DNA of 64,000 bases. Origin: Paracyclopina nana (taxonomy: Eukaryota; Arthropoda; Copepoda; Cyclopoida; Cyclopettidae). This document shows, in pieces, positions 1 through 12,705 of this stretch (within the stretch, counting starts at the first letter, position 1; the number at the start of each line of letters is the position of its first letter). The notes beneath the pieces were generated by a model that searched no databases, was not told the DNA's origin, and was given only the letters and a program-made list of their open reading frames with translations. The translations under genes were made by a program, and so were the position numbers. The stretch is taken from positions 4,724,501-4,788,500 of the forward strand of contig JAGUCH010000002.1 of the NCBI GenBank assembly GCA_019096065.1, read 5' to 3'.

Positions 1-126
1 GAATGATTTGGCTACTTCCATACATCACAATTAGAGAAATGCAGAGTGTTATTGTTTACGTTGCCAAATTCACTGTATGACAGAGGAATAGTGAATATAG
101 AAAAAGATACTTGCTCCTCTTCTACA

Positions 127-2479
127 ATGATGTCAAACAGTGACATTTCTTCAGCTTTAGCCCTTTGGGACGACACTGAGGCTCAAATGGCCAGCCTCAA
201 TTCAATCCAAAGGTCAATTCTTAGCAAAATGACAGATGAAGCACTTTTTGGGGCAAACACTTTATCATCATCAGCAACAGTGGACACTTTGGACGACTCC
301 TCGTCAGCAAAATCTGGCCAGCAAAGGAACAAAGTTAAGACAACCACCTCCGATTCATGGAAAGGCGATGTGAATGGTCAACCTCCAACTAAATTGGACT
401 CTGGAAAAGATTTTCTTGATTGGCTGGATCGCATGGAAACCAGTATCCAAACTGAGAAAAACAGCCATTTCTATAACTACTATGACCGTATCTGTGAGTT
501 GAATGATAACACAAGTGAATTGCTTGCTCAGGTTGAAAAAGGCCTGGAAGTGCTTGAATTTCTGGATCATCAAAACTTGTCTGCTTCAACCAAGAGCAAT
601 AACTTGCACAGTGTTTGCAATGATCTGATGAGGAATATGTCAAACCTAAATTACCTCAAGGACGAGATTGAAGCCAAGGAGAATGTATTCAAAGATGCTG
701 ACAAGGCTGTCACTCAGTCTAATCACATTCTAAATGTGGACAATGTATGCAAGATTCTGGATGAGATCGACCAATGCTTAAGGTTTTTCAGGGAACATAG
801 CACCTACAAGGATGCTGCCAAATACGAAGTGAAATGTCGAGCTGCAGCTAGCAAAGTCCTAGTGTTCATCAAGGATTTCTTCAAGTCATGCGGCAACTTT
901 GATCAAGCTACTCATATTCCTCAAGCTGACAGTGCCGCCAGTTTTGACCTGTTCTATGGAAGGCTGAAAACCATGGCTCCCAGGTTTAACCGAATTATGA
1001 CGCATTTAGCCCAATGCAATGAGGATTCACCATTGAAGGATGAGCTGGATTCGACACTGCAAGATTCAGTCAATATTTTCATTTCATCCAGGCAAAAGCT
1101 TGTGACTCAGAGTCTCGATTTCACCCTCCAGGAGTTGATGAAGAAATTCGAGAGAGATCATTGCAGCTTAGTTAGATCAGCTTCAGTGTCCTTATTTCAT
1201 TTGCTGAAGGATGAAGAAGCTCTCATTAATGAGTTTTTCCCTGTTTTCACCCAATCTGCGGTTGACTACTTCAGCTCCATATGCTCAATTTTTTACGACT
1301 CCATGAGACCAAAGATAGTGAAGCTCCATCATTTGGAGACTCTAAGTGAAATAGCCTCAATTCTTAAGCTGGAGCTGATGGAGCATAGCTCAAGCATGAA
1401 GACGAATGCAAGTCAATCGTTCAATTTGTCCATCACTCAGCTGTGGGAGGATGTCCAAGAGAGGCTGGTTTACAGGGCCTATATTTTCATTAAGACTGAC
1501 ATCAACGATTTCAGTCCTCATGAGGGAGATTTGTTGTACCCTGAGAAGCTCCAAATGATGCTTGCCATTGCAGAAGATTCTGCCATCAAAGATTCTCCAG
1601 CTGACATACATGGCATGTGGTATCCTACTGTGAGAAGAACATTGATGTGCCTTTCCAAGCTGTTTAGGTCAGTAGAGAAAGACATCTTTCAAGAGATCTC
1701 CCATGAAGCTTTGAAGGCTTGCATCCAGTCAATTTTGTTTGCAGAAAGCCAAATTGAAACTAGAAAAACCAAGTTTGATGGGCAATTGTTCCTAATCAAA
1801 CATCTGCTTATTTTACGGGAGCAAATAACTCCATTCAACATCATTCAATCGTCCTCAGAGACAGCATTAGATTTCTCTCACATGAAGAATGTGTTGAGCC
1901 CAAATCAGAGGTCACTGGATAAATTCCTCAAGAATTCATTGCCAGAAGTGAGAGAATTCCAAATGGATTACAGGAAAGAAGTGGACAGACTACTGAAAGT
2001 AACTTGTGAGAGGTTCATCCAATGTGCAGCTCAAGATGTGATAGGGCCAATTTTTTCTGTGATCAAGGTATGCTTAAAACTCTGACAGATAATAGTACAT
2101 AATTCAATCTTATTTAGGATGTTGGTGAGCTGAAGAAATATCCATCATCTGTGCTGAATGAAAGGGTGACAGAAGCTATGAAAAACATGAAGAAAGTTGT
2201 CCCCATTGTGCACCAAAAAATGAGCCTTTATTTGGCTAACAGAGAAACTGAATTTATTCTCTATAAACCAATTAGAGTAAGTAGCAATTGTCCATCAGCC
2301 AGGATCACTATTCTTATTGTATTATGTTTTAGGTTAGCATTTTGGAGACATTCTCACGTTTTTCAAAGATGATTGAAGAAAACTTTGAGGAGCAGGACCT
2401 TATGGTGATTGGATGCCCTAATATTGATGGAATTACTGTCACACTCTCTTCACTCTCAATGAGTTCATCATCCAAGTGA
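127..2479 (+). CDS. COG3: Conserved oligomeric Golgi complex subunit 3
   Basis: Three exons, 127-2067, 2118-2276 and 2333-2479, joined by 50 and 56 bp GT-AG introns; about 748 aa, somewhat shorter than vertebrate COG3. The frame is open upstream to base 46 without an ATG, so the ATG at 127 (ATGATG) is chosen. Recognised by eye from the COG3/Sec34 pattern: an N-terminal coiled-coil half, a DVQERLVYRAYIFIKTDI block, a DIHGMWYPTVRRTLMCLSKL block, GQLFLIKHLLILREQI, and a last exon with SLYLANRETEFILYKPIR. COG3 is in lobe A of the COG tether, which acts in retrograde vesicle traffic within the Golgi. No signal peptide or membrane segment is expected or seen. Identity is firm; the exact start is less so. 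Confidence 0.93.
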
Positions 2480-3368
2480 TACCATTATGATTACTTTGTC
2501 TGTCATGCATATATAGTTTTGTTTGAAGTTTTTAAAGTATTTTGGCAATGAAGTTGCTTTTCAAAAAGAGGCTTTTCCTTTTCATTTTGTGGCACTTCTT
2601 CAAAAGGATTGATAAAATGCACAATATGAATAATAATTCACATGATCTTACAACTATAAATCATCACTTGCCTTGTAAGTATGGTGCTCTCCTTCTTATG
2701 ACTCAATTGCTATTGAGCTATCATTACAAATGGGTACTTACTACTTAGGCCTACAGCACTTTTTTGTACCATAGGCAGTAACCACCCACAACATATCAAA
2801 AGGTTCAATCATTCACTGTGAGTAGTCCAGAAGTGGATCAGAATAGGAAACTCAGAGTATTATTACAACTACCTTAAAAATGATTTTTTTGTGCTGAAAA
2901 TAAACGAATTAATTCTAGGGCTCTAGCAGCTTGATTTAAAGAAGTAAGTCTTCAAATTCTTAAAGTAATTAGTAAAAATTAGAATAAAATTCAATTTGCG
3001 TACTTCAGATGGAACAGAGACCTTTTCAATTTCCACCTCAAATTTGCCTGATTTGTCACTGCTGCAGCTGGTCACACTAGGGTTGATCATGGTCAGAGCA
3101 TTCCCCAAAAACCTTGTAAAAACAGCCAGAATTTATTTTATGACGAGCTAAATTTGGAAAAAGGTTGGTAACACTTTCAGGCATGTGATGCGAGCGATCA
3201 CTCTCACACTGATTTATCCAGTTCTTGAATTTGAATTTCGCGCTATTTTTATGTACTAGCGCTACTAAAGCGCTCGCTAGCGGAGGACGAAATAACTACT
3301 ATAGTTTCGTGAATCAAAAGTAGAATTGTTCTGTCAGGATTGCTCGATAGAGATGCCCCTGTGTGTGC

Positions 3369-3417
3369 TATAGTAAAGCAACGACAAGAACTAACCTTAT
3401 TACTACAGATCATCTTG
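3369..3417 (-). mobile_element. Truncated, diverged copy of the 372 bp hAT-like MITE
   Basis: About 50 bases match one end of the MITE at 59472-59843 with about six mismatches, running from GCTATAGTAAAGCA to the terminal GATCATCTTG. The match stops exactly at the element terminus, which supports a true element end. The other terminus (CAGGGGGGTC) and a matching 8 bp duplication were not found, so this is a relic or a different subfamily. Strand is set relative to the 46 kb copy, taken as plus. Confidence 0.6.
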
Positions 3418-3520
3418 GGGTCAGAGTATCTTACGAAATGTCAAGCTGTGTTTGCCTTAGATAAACTGTTCAAAGCAAAGGAGGTGTCTAAACAAGGCAA
3501 ACTAAGGCATACAAGGGCAA

Positions 3521-4490
3521 GGAAATTATTTCGGCTTTTATTTTGGCCTTTTTAGCCTTGAAAAATGAGACCTGACAAAAGACCAATAAAGTCATTTTTT
3601 GGCCAAGGAAAGTTTTTTTGCCCCATAATCCACTTTTCGCTTATACACGTAAAAAACAGGAAGTGCAAAACTGAAACAATAATGAGCAAGTCAACTTTTT
3701 TGGCCTTTTTGGCCTTCCACACCAAGGTAAGACTCAAAGTAAGGCCTCATACCATGAATCAGCTTTTTTACATATCCGTTCAGAGTTGCCCTATTTCCTT
3801 CATTCTAAAGCACTGTTAGGGGCAAATAATTTATTTTGGCCTTTTGGCCTTTTTGGCCTTGAATAATGATAATGACAAGACAGTAGACTAATAAAGTCAC
3901 TTTTTGGCAAAAATAGTGAAGCAGGGAGCGTGTCGGCCTACGGGTCGACCACTCGCGCTGCCTTGGGCGCGCCCTTAGTATAATGAGAAGTATTGTAGTA
4001 TCGTCAGGAAAGGAAATAAAGATATTTTAATTATGGCTCTGATTTCTAAATCTAGGTATACTTATTGGCTTATAGTCATATATATCTTCATTGCAACAAC
4101 AGGAGAAAGTACAATCAACGCAATTTCTGTAAAGACTTACCAAATTTTCCATTATGGTCTGAAAACCCTCAAAATCTGTTGTAGAAAAAGGGCAAACAAA
4201 TTCCTACAGGTGCAAACAAAGTCTAAAGGGATAGAAATAAGTCACTTGGCCCTACTTTGAGTGTATCCTTGGTGTGGAAGGCCAAAAATGCCAGAAAAAG
4301 TTGATTTGCTCAATATTGCAGCAGTTTTGTACTTTTTGTTTTTTATGTGTAAGAGCGATCAGTCGATTATGGGGCAAAAAAACTTTTGACTAGCTGTAAT
4401 TGCCAAAAAGTGACTTGATTGGTCTTCTGTCATGTCATTCTCATTATTCAAGGCCAAAAAGGCCAAAATAAAGCCAAAATATTTTTTTTG
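3521..4490. repeat. Foldback element with about 225-245 bp imperfect inverted arms
   Basis: The left arm (about 3521-3745) reappears as its reverse complement in the right arm (about 4246-4490). Both contain runs of TTTTGGCC, a GCCCCATAAT block and CCTTCCACACCAAGG. A partial third copy lies in direct orientation at about 3826-3911. The interior has no convincing coding capacity; the short ORF at 4033-4260 overlaps the arm boundary. This structure fits a non-autonomous foldback or MITE-like element. No clean terminal motif or target-site duplication could be defined, so superfamily is left open. Confidence 0.65.
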
Positions 4491-5302
4491 CCTCGAACAG
4501 TACTATACTATTGATTGGGATGCATTAAAATACTCGACATACGCAATATTAGGGTAAATAATTATTATAAATAGTTACTTTTACTTTACTTATGCTTAGC
4601 ATCAGGACTCTAACATCTTGATATTAAGTATCTAATGGCTATTATAGACTCAAAATCATTCTATTTTGGCGTCATGTAGGAATGCCTCTTAAAAGTTTGA
4701 TTGGACAATTTGCTTGGGTCTTTATTTCGGACTGCTACTCGAGTCGCAAAAACGCGGCAACTCAGTTTTTTAACTTTTTTTCCCTAGCAGTGTCAGCTGA
4801 AACTCCCAATTGTTGTCCATAAAAGCCGTTGGGATCACCCAACATTAATGATATTGTTATGATACTAATATGAATACACTCCAGACTGGCTGAGACTGAA
4901 CTAAATTCCGTTCTCATCATTACTGAAATGGCAAATGAACACGTTCATATTTGTGAAATCGATGGGATCTGCTTTTGTATCTAAATGTGCATGTTTATTT
5001 TATGGCAAAATCAATGGAATTGCATTGCCCTCTAATAGATGTTTATAGATGTATTTGATCCATCCATTGCCAATATTGCACAGGGGTTACCATAAAAAAA
5101 TAATACTTTGTTAGTGGTAAAACGAGGCCATGACATATACTTAAGATTAAGTTTCTCATGCAGAAAATACCTTCTTTTCAAGCATAAATCTTCAAGAGGA
5201 AGGAAACCAGGAGTAAATGGGCCACTGTGAGAAAATGTGTAATCAATAAGCTGCAATTCTAGTAAAAGTACATACCTGGAGCTAAATTATGCACTTGCAA
5301 AC

Positions 5303-7793
5303 ATGTCAGTGAGTGGAAAGGATGGTGATTCCAATAATCAAGGGGATGGTCAACAAATTAAATTTACTTCAGAAGAGAAAACTGAGGCTATTGGTGGTAA
5401 TGATGAATTGGCAGAAGAGAGCAATTCTGATGATGATATCCTTGATCCGCTTAAAATGGGCCCTGAAGGGGCCACTTTCAAGGTCCTCAGCGATCGCAGA
5501 AGCAACTTGATGAAAACTGCTGATATTTTAGCAGTGCATGATGTGGTGGTGCAAAAGCTCATCAATAAAGCAAGAGATGACTTGGTGTGGGAGCAATATA
5601 TGAAGTGCGACGGTCTTCCTGATCCAGTTTGTGTAAGGGCGCTAAATACCTACCTTTCTCAATGGAAAGAAGATTCTCGTGAGCACATAGATTCTGTTCT
5701 CGAGCGAACCCTTGAGGTGTTACCTATCATGTCAACCCTCGAGAACCTCATAGAAAATCCGGATGAGTGGGAAATTCCCATAGAGGCAGAGAGAAGAAGT
5801 CACAGTTACAAGTCCAAAGTAAAAGAGCGAATTAAAATCTTCAATGAAATGAAAAGCCTGCAATTGGCCAAGCTCAATAGGGCAACATACAACCTACTTT
5901 TGGATGTATCTCCAATGGTTGACCAAGAGAGCAATGTTCTTCAGCACTTTCTTGCGTCAGACTTGGTCAGCCTTGGACTATGGGGAAATGTCATGGCAAA
6001 AAACATGCGTGTTAAAGGCACTGACTTTGAGTCTCTTGGGTTTGGTTTTGAGCTCCCACAATCTCTGATGGGAACTGTTGGGGCAGTGAGAGTCATGAGG
6101 GTGGAGTATGACCACTACTCAAAAATGTGCAAATCAAACAAAATTCCACCAATTGCAAAGAAAGACATACCAACTTATGTTGAGGAGCTAGAAAAAAAAC
6201 TGAAAGAAATTGAAAGAAAATTGCTGCTAAAAAAGGCCCACATGAGGAGACAGCAAATTGAGCTGGAAGCTATTCAAAAGGCCAGGGAGGAAGAGGAAAA
6301 AGAAAAAATGAGGACTCAAAAGTTGGAGAGAAAAGGAAAAGCTAAAGCTGGTAAGGGAGTTTGAATAGAGATATGCAATAGCATTATATTATTATTATTT
6401 TTACGATAATAGGTATCACAGCAGCAATTGTTCTCGGAAAATTATCAAAGGTTGCGGATTCGGAGGAAGAAAATAATGCCATTGAAATGGCTGCTGCTGT
6501 TCAAAAAGCTGTAGCTACTCAAGAAGAGGACGACCTCTTGGCTGCACTTCTACCAACAAGCAAAGATAAAGATTTGCAAATCCAAGTTAAAGAGATCCTC
6601 CAGGAGAGAATTGACTTGTATAAAGTTAACATTGAGGAGAATGAGTTGAACCTCAGAAGAAATATCATTTTAGGTGGAGTGTTCTACTTTGATATGCTTC
6701 AAATACCTCCTCAGCCAAAGAGAGTTGGCAATTGGATCATCTCACAAATTGAAACACCACAAGCTCTCAAAACCATCCCTTGGACAGCAGATTACAAACC
6801 ACCTGCTCCCCCAGATGAAAACACTGTCACCAAAAAGACCCCTGAGGAGATTGAGCGGGAAATCAAGCTACAAGAGATGGAGCTCCAAAAGCTAGTTTTA
6901 GTCAATTTGAACCTGCCAAGCTCCACTCTGTGGTTTGAGCCTCCAACTATTGTCAGGTGGGAGCCCAACAAACAATATTGGAGCACTGAGGGCTTCTTTG
7001 ATGTGAAATTTGATGAAGGGAAACAATTGCTGTCATTTCGCACAATCAACTTTGGTATCTTTGCCCTTTCTGCTTTTCGCTTCTCCAACTTACCACTACA
7101 GAGTTGGGAGCTTAAACCAGAAGGTGACAACAAGGCTGTAATTGTCCTATCTGCAGCTGCAGTTCAAGCAGAGTTTGAGATTGGAGAGGGCACAGTTACA
7201 CTTGTAAAGTTTTCAAGTGGTAGCAAGCCACCTGTAAAAGGCCTTCAAGACAGACCAATGAAGCTCAAAGACTTGATCAAGGAAATGAGGCGACAAGGAG
7301 TAGACATTTTCCCAGATTATGACTCACATTGCTACATAGAAGGCTTGCCCCTCAAAGACATCCAGACTGAAAGACATCTCTACAACTGCATGGCTCTTAC
7401 AGCTAACTCGCTGAACTTCACATGGAGCAGATGGAACCTGCTATCAGGTTATGACAAGCTGATCATGCAGTACAGGGAGAAGCTTCCTGGGGCACCTGAT
7501 CTCACTCACCAGGTAATATGCAAGCTTTTCCAAGAGCCAGTGAAAGTTTAAAAAAATTGTTCTAGGTCATGCTCATCACCCCTGAGTCCACATGCGTCCT
7601 TGAGTGCACTGAGGCCTCACAGACATTTAGTGACAAGCCTTTGGATGGTAGTGCCTCTTTTTCAGACCTCTACACTTTGGCATTGGAAACCTGTCAGCCA
7701 GAAGTGATAGCTCATATGTCAAGAGCAAAAGCCGTGTTTGTAAACTCTGTGTATGAGTTCCTTTCGTGCACTAAAGTCTTGTCATATGCATAA
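5303..7793 (+). CDS. DNAI7: Axonemal dynein-associated protein, CASC1/DNAI7 family
   Basis: Exons 5303-6350, 6413-7512 and 7566-7793; about 791 aa. Recognised by eye from CASC1: a YMKCDGLPDP block early, a Lys/Glu-rich coiled coil near residues 290-350 ending exon 1, then LGGVFYFDMLQIPPQPKRVG, a PPTIVRWEPNKQYWSTEGFF block, and the C-terminal NSVYEFLSCTKVLSYA, which closely parallels the family C terminus. The protein is associated with axonemal dynein assembly or inner-arm function in motile cilia and flagella. Its presence implies the animal makes motile axonemes. The gene converges on NFYA with about 170 bp between stop codons. Function in this species is inferred from family. Confidence 0.88.
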
Positions 7794-7963
7794 ATTGCAC
7801 ACTGTATTCACTGCAATTCTGAATGGGAATGGTAATCTCTCTCTATATATATATAGTATAGATATATATGTATGTGTAGAATAAGATCTCTTGGCATAAT
7901 CAGGTAAATTCATGTCCAACATGGTCACTTGTTTGTACATGATTTTTTGCTCCTCATTTTTCA

Positions 7964-8815
7964 CTAGAGTGTAAGATGCGTCAAAACATTAGAGCTCTCA
8001 TGCCCATTACTACCATTATTGCTGGTAGAAAAATGCAGCAAGTTATTGGGCTTTGTGTCCATGCCATCGGGATTGTACTTTTGCTCCTCATGGTGATCTG
8101 ATTTCTGGAGGTGAGAATTGAACTTGCCTCCTTCACCCCTGACTCGCTTAAGAGCATGCAAATGTCGAGATTCATGCAAGTATTTTTTGCGCTCTTTGGG
8201 AATACGGCCTTCAGCCTCAAGTTTGGCCCTAGCTTGCCGACGCTTCAATATTCGGTGGTACTGTTTAGCATTCACATAAAGAGGCTCTTCCTCAAGCATT
8301 TCTAAAAAAAAGTATTCATGCCATGCGAATCATGGAAGCAGAATGAACAATAACACACCTGGTAAGGGAATGCGTTGCATAGACTGAGAATTAGCAGAGG
8401 CGCCCGGAACCATCATTACTATATTATTGCCAGTGTCTTGCTGCTGTCCATTGCCACTTGATGCTGTGGTTGTGGAGGCCATTGAGGTTGAGCTTGCCAA
8501 TTGTATAACTTGGCCAGTCTGTAGTGTTTGTGTGGATTGCTGAACAAGAGCCTGGGTGCCATCTTGCAATTGCACGGGTTGGTAGATCAGAGTCTGTCCA
8601 TCCGCTGTTTGAATGACTTGCGGAGAGCTGGTCTGCTGTTGAAAGATGAGAGGCTGTCCTCCTGTCGAGGTCTGAATTGGTAAAACTTGTATTTGCTGCA
8701 GGCCATCAGCACCTGTTGTCACAACCTGAACATGGCCAGCTGGCAAGGAATGAACAACAATTTGTTGGCCATTGACAGTTTGAATGATTTGGTGGCTCTG
8801 TGAGGTTGACAGCAT
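7964..8815 (-). CDS. NFYA: Nuclear transcription factor Y subunit alpha
   Basis: Two exons on the minus strand, 8815-8359 and 8301-7964, joined by a 57 bp intron that splits the Glu codon of LPEMLEEEP. The first exon encodes a Gln/Ser/Thr-rich activation region of about 150 residues. The second starts with the conserved core: [19 protein letters not shown] (subunit-interaction helix), then the linker and DNA-binding helix with [17 protein letters not shown] joins the NF-YB/NF-YC histone-fold dimer and binds CCAAT boxes. The DNA-binding helix reads HLHAL where vertebrates have HRHAM. The ATG at 8815 follows a good splice-acceptor sequence (CTTGCAG), so an upstream exon may exist. Confidence 0.95.
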
Positions 8816-8865
8816 CTGCAAGTGTCAAAATGTGTCAAAAATAGCCTAATTGTTGATATGGGCTG

Positions 8866-8947
8866 ATTGGCTGCAGTTGAATCGGCGCCATTGGCTCCCC
8901 AGCACTAACAAAGAATCATTGGTTGAAAACAACACGGAAAAGCCAAT
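8866..8947. promoter_or_regulatory. Cluster of four CCAAT boxes upstream of NFYA
   Basis: Three ATTGG (8866-8870, 8890-8894, 8918-8922) and one CCAAT (8943-8947) sit 24-28 bp apart, 51-132 bp before the NFYA start codon. All four fit the NF-Y consensus RRCCAATSR in their flanks; the first, GCCAATCAG, is a perfect match. The arrangement suggests NF-Y regulates transcription of its own A subunit. This is inference; the transcription start is not known. Confidence 0.55.
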
Positions 8948-10501
8948 CGCCTATTCACTGGGCCTATGTGAGTAAACAACTCACCTTTCATAACTCTGGT
9001 AGCCTGTCAGCCAAGAGATGGAACCTGTTCAGACAGAGCTCACTTGCAAACAAAAATTTGGGGTTAGAAATGGGCCTTAAATGGGGCGCCTATGGCAACT
9101 CACCGTTAACACAAGAATCAGTCAATTTATCATTGTCCCGACATCGATAAAAGTCTAATACTATTGAAAAGTGCCATATTCAGAGGAGTCATGACTACAA
9201 AAAAGTACAAATCTGGAAAAATTGCTGTCAAATGAAGTGATCGGTATTAGAGTTGCTACTCAATTCTCATATTTATTTTCGTCAATTCACATGGATAGAG
9301 CATCAATCATGAAATATCTCGTTATCACCAATTTGAAATGAAATTATTTGCCTTATAAAAGACAAACGTGTATCTTTGATAGGCCTTGACTTACTTCTGA
9401 TCCGAATCTCAAATTTACCGTATGTACAGAGTTACTGCTGACGAAAAGGTACGTGGTTTGGCTACTATGACCAATTTTTGTCCACTAAACCTGTTTTTCA
9501 TAAGATAGTTTTCCAGCAGGAGCAGTCGTGAGTCGTCCACCACCACAGTTACTTTAAAGTTCGAGGTCTCACTTGACAATTTGAAAAACTGGACCCAAAT
9601 CAGCCTTTTTAACCTTCTTTGACGCATTGACAGCCGAATTTGACAACCATTGAGCAGGTCAACCAATTTTACTCGGGACACTGAACAGCTATATTTGAGG
9701 TATGCGGAAGTCGTATAATGTTGAATGGTTATTAAACCAGATTTCTCATCTTAAGAAAATCTTTCGTGAATGTCCTTGGATTCTCGTCGTTCTGCCTTTT
9801 TATCGTAAAATCTAGCATTCTCGCAATGCAATTAATGGCTGGAGATGGGAAATTATTAGCTATCAATTCATGACATTTTAAACGAACCCAAAATAATTAA
9901 TTACTCATCATCCTTGCAAAACTTTTTAGGTTAATTTTGAAAAGCTGAACAAGGTTCTTCATAATTCCATTAAGAAGTTTTTTAAAAGCCGTAAGAGCCA
10001 TTTATGAAAATTCTACATCAATCTTCAAGCCCTTTAAAACAGCTACCGAATAGGTGACACATTAAAGTGCAAAAGTGAATTTGAGTGTTTTTGCCTCTAA
10101 GTTTGGGACGCTGATCCTTAAGGAACCGTTGTCCCTTTTACATCATGAATCTGGGTCACCTCTGCACGGGGGCTACCAAAAACATGGTACAAGAAGAAAG
10201 CAACCTAGATTTTTTGCATGGAGCTTTCCTTTTTTGAGCATAGAGTACACATAGTGCTTATGACAGCAGGCAACTTGCGTATTGGAAGTTTTGCGAATCA
10301 ATGTTGTAGGCCTACATACGGCATAGGAGTTTTGCTTCAAAAGTTGCCTGCGTTGTATTTTAAACGCAGCTTTTCACATCAATTTCGTGTGTTGATACGT
10401 CAACCTTGAAGCAGCATAATTTATACAAATCCTCTTCGCTGTTGCTTTGAAAAGCAGTCGTTTATATAAGGCTTCTTTCGTACACTCTGTCTACAGGCAA
10501 A
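8948..10501. other. Intergenic region before the epsin gene
   Basis: No coding sequence is supported; the open frames here show no family features. A TATATAAG at 10463-10470 lies only 32 bp before the epsin ATG, and CTCTGTCTACAG just before the ATG looks like a splice acceptor. Either a very short leader or an unseen non-coding first exon is possible. Confidence 0.5.
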
Positions 10502-12371
10502 ATGGCTGTGAACATATCAGGACTTCGACGCAATATCAAGAATGTGGCCCATAACTACACAGATGCTCAGGTCAAAGTGCGTGAAGCCACCTCGAATGAC
10601 CCTTGGGGCCCTTCCTCCACCATGATGTCTGAAATTGCCGACCTCACCTACAATGTGGTGGCCTACACTGAAATCATGCAAATGATCTGGAAACGGCTGA
10701 ATGACAATGGCAAAAACTGGAGGCATGTGTACAAAGCTCTAGTGCTACTGGAATATCTGATCAAAACGGGGAGCGACAAGGTTGCTCAGCAATGCAAAGA
10801 AAACCTTTTTGCCATCCAGACTCTGAAGGATTTCCAGTATTTGGACGACAACAAAGATCAGGGAATCAATGTGAGAGAAAAAGCCAAGGCTCTGGTGGCC
10901 TTGCTCAAGGATGACGAGAGGCTGAAAAACGAGCGTGTCAGAGCTCTTAAAGCTAAGGAACGGTTTGCTCTTTCAGCAGCAGGCATAGGCAGTGACACCG
11001 TAGTGAGTATTTAAATTGCACTCTTGATAATCTCCCTGACTCACTTGGCACATGTTGAATTTGAAATCGCCCACTAAAACAGCCTTTAATTAGAGATGGC
11101 GATTTTCTTCAGCATTTTGATTGGTCTTGTCTTTTCCAGTATACCGAAACGCGTGATAGACAGCAATTCTTGAGCGGCGGTGAGCCAACTCCGAACGAGT
11201 TAAACTCGGAATTAGAGGCTGCTCGGCCTCAGACAGTGGGCGAAGAGGAACTCCAGCTACAGCTCGCTTTGGCCATCTCTCGTGACGAAGCCGAACAGGA
11301 GGAGAGCAAGACCAAGTCTGATGATATGAGACTTCAACTTGCTCTTCAGAAGTCGAAAGAAGCCTCTGGCAGGTATGCATAATCACGTACCCAAAGTTTT
11401 TCCCATAACGAACCATTGCTATAGTGAAATTGATGGGCTGAGCACTCCTCCCAGGAGCAAGGGTGGTAAGCCCTCAAGTGATCTGTTGGACCTGGACTTT
11501 GGCAATCCTGTCGTGAACCCTCTGCCACCAGCTAGAACTGAAGCCTCCTCCTCTTCAGTAGACCCTTGGGGCATGCCTATGCAACAGCCCGCAAAAAATG
11601 ACCCATGGGGAGCAACTGCCATTGCTTCTGATCCATGGTCACCCGTCAAGGAGATGCCACGAGTATCTCCACTACCCAATCTTGGCCCATCACCAGTTAA
11701 CCAGAAACGTATGTGCTTTTATTTTTTATATGCGCTATCGTTCCGAAATTAACCATTTTTGGGTAGCTTCTACATTGTTTCCTGAGCCTACGAACGAAAA
11801 CGACCCATGGTCTGCTTTGCCCACTTCGACCACCGTGGCAGCCACGAACGATGCATGGAATCCTGCTAGCTCTGAGCCCAAAGCTGTCGACATTGACCCC
11901 TTCTCTCCCATGGCCCAAAAAGAGTTGACAGAGTTCGATATGTTTAGGAACGAGATTGAGTCTCAAAATCCTACCGGAACGACTTCGCCGAACCCATTTG
12001 ACTTGGGTGGCATTTCGGCATCGATGTCGGCTACGTCGACTTCCAACAATGCTACCGGGGCCAAGCCAAAAAAGAGCGTCAACGCTCTGCTTGGTGAACA
12101 CTCGAATCTTGTCAATTTGGACAACTTGATCACCGACTCGAAGCTGTCTCAAGGTAGTACAGCGCTCCTGCCTTTCATTTGCAACAACGCTCATCTTCTA
12201 TTATTTGCAGTGAGAAACCCTTTTGAAGTACCACAGACGGCTCCCAATCCGTTCCAAGTCAAGAGTGCTAAGCCCGCTATGAATGAATTGCTGCAGCAGC
12301 AAACCAGTCCTTGGCAAAATCAACCCGCTCCACCTCAACAAAATAATAATGACTTCAATCCTTTCTTTTAG
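10502..12371 (+). CDS. Epsin, ENTH-domain endocytic adaptor
   Basis: Five exons: 10502-11002, 11140-11372, 11425-11708, 11767-12153 and 12211-12371, about 521 aa. The N terminus (residues 1-150) is an ENTH domain that should bind PI(4,5)P2. It is followed by two ubiquitin-interacting motifs (LQLQLALAISRDEAEQ and MRLQLALQKSKEAS), at least five DPW/DPF motifs for AP2 binding, and three NPF motifs (NPFDLGG, NPFEVP, NPFQV) for EH-domain partners; the C terminus is FNPFF. This is the complete epsin layout for clathrin-mediated endocytosis of ubiquitinated cargo. It corresponds to the single invertebrate epsin (liquid facets type) rather than a specific EPN paralogue. It converges on the NHL-like gene. 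Confidence 0.93.
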
Positions 12372-12705
12372 ACGACTAGCATGTGTAAAATAGATTACTT
12401 AGTTCCTTGCAAAATGCCATGCATGCTAAACTTACAACAGATGCATTTGATGGATTGATGAACGTGACTGGTTCAAATACTGAAGTTTGGCCACGAAAAA
12501 CTATTACTACTATACATAGACGATTAAAAAATTATGTTTTGCTCAAGCCTTATTTCCCATTTGGAGCCTACTTATTATGAGATATCAATACTGTGATCAT
12601 TTTTGACTGTACATACTTCCCTAGGAATACATGATGCGTAATATAGTAACTTCTTGGTTAGACTTAACTACGAAACCAAATTGGAGAAATGACGTTGTTT
12701 GTTTA
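12372..12705. other. Convergent intergenic spacer
   Basis: Three-prime regions of the epsin gene and the minus-strand NHL-like gene. An AATAAA on the minus strand (12707-12702) overlaps the stop codon of the NHL-like gene, so its 3' UTR is probably very short. Nothing else is seen. Confidence 0.5.

Larger units (their letters stand above)
2480..5302. other. Intergenic block, mostly repeat-derived
   Basis: No gene is supported. The region is AT-rich with short ORFs that do not resemble proteins. It contains a foldback repeat (about 3521-4490) and a fragment ending exactly like the 372 bp MITE found elsewhere in the window (about 3369-3417). The stretch 3900-3980 is locally GC-rich without a recognisable gene. 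The last few hundred bases should hold the promoter of the DNAI7 gene at 5303, but no TATA box or other motif stands out. Confidence 0.6.

Noticed and set aside
46..126. Upstream start for COG3
   Set aside because: The frame is open but contains no ATG before 127; it would require a non-ATG start, and the added residues have no counterpart in the family.
3920..3980. Locally GC-rich patch with GGGTCGACCAC, considered as a tRNA B box
   Set aside because: No matching A box, acceptor stem or anticodon arm could be drawn at proper spacing.
4033..4260. 75-codon frame with a hydrophobic start
   Set aside because: It falls in the interior and arm of the foldback element and has no family features.
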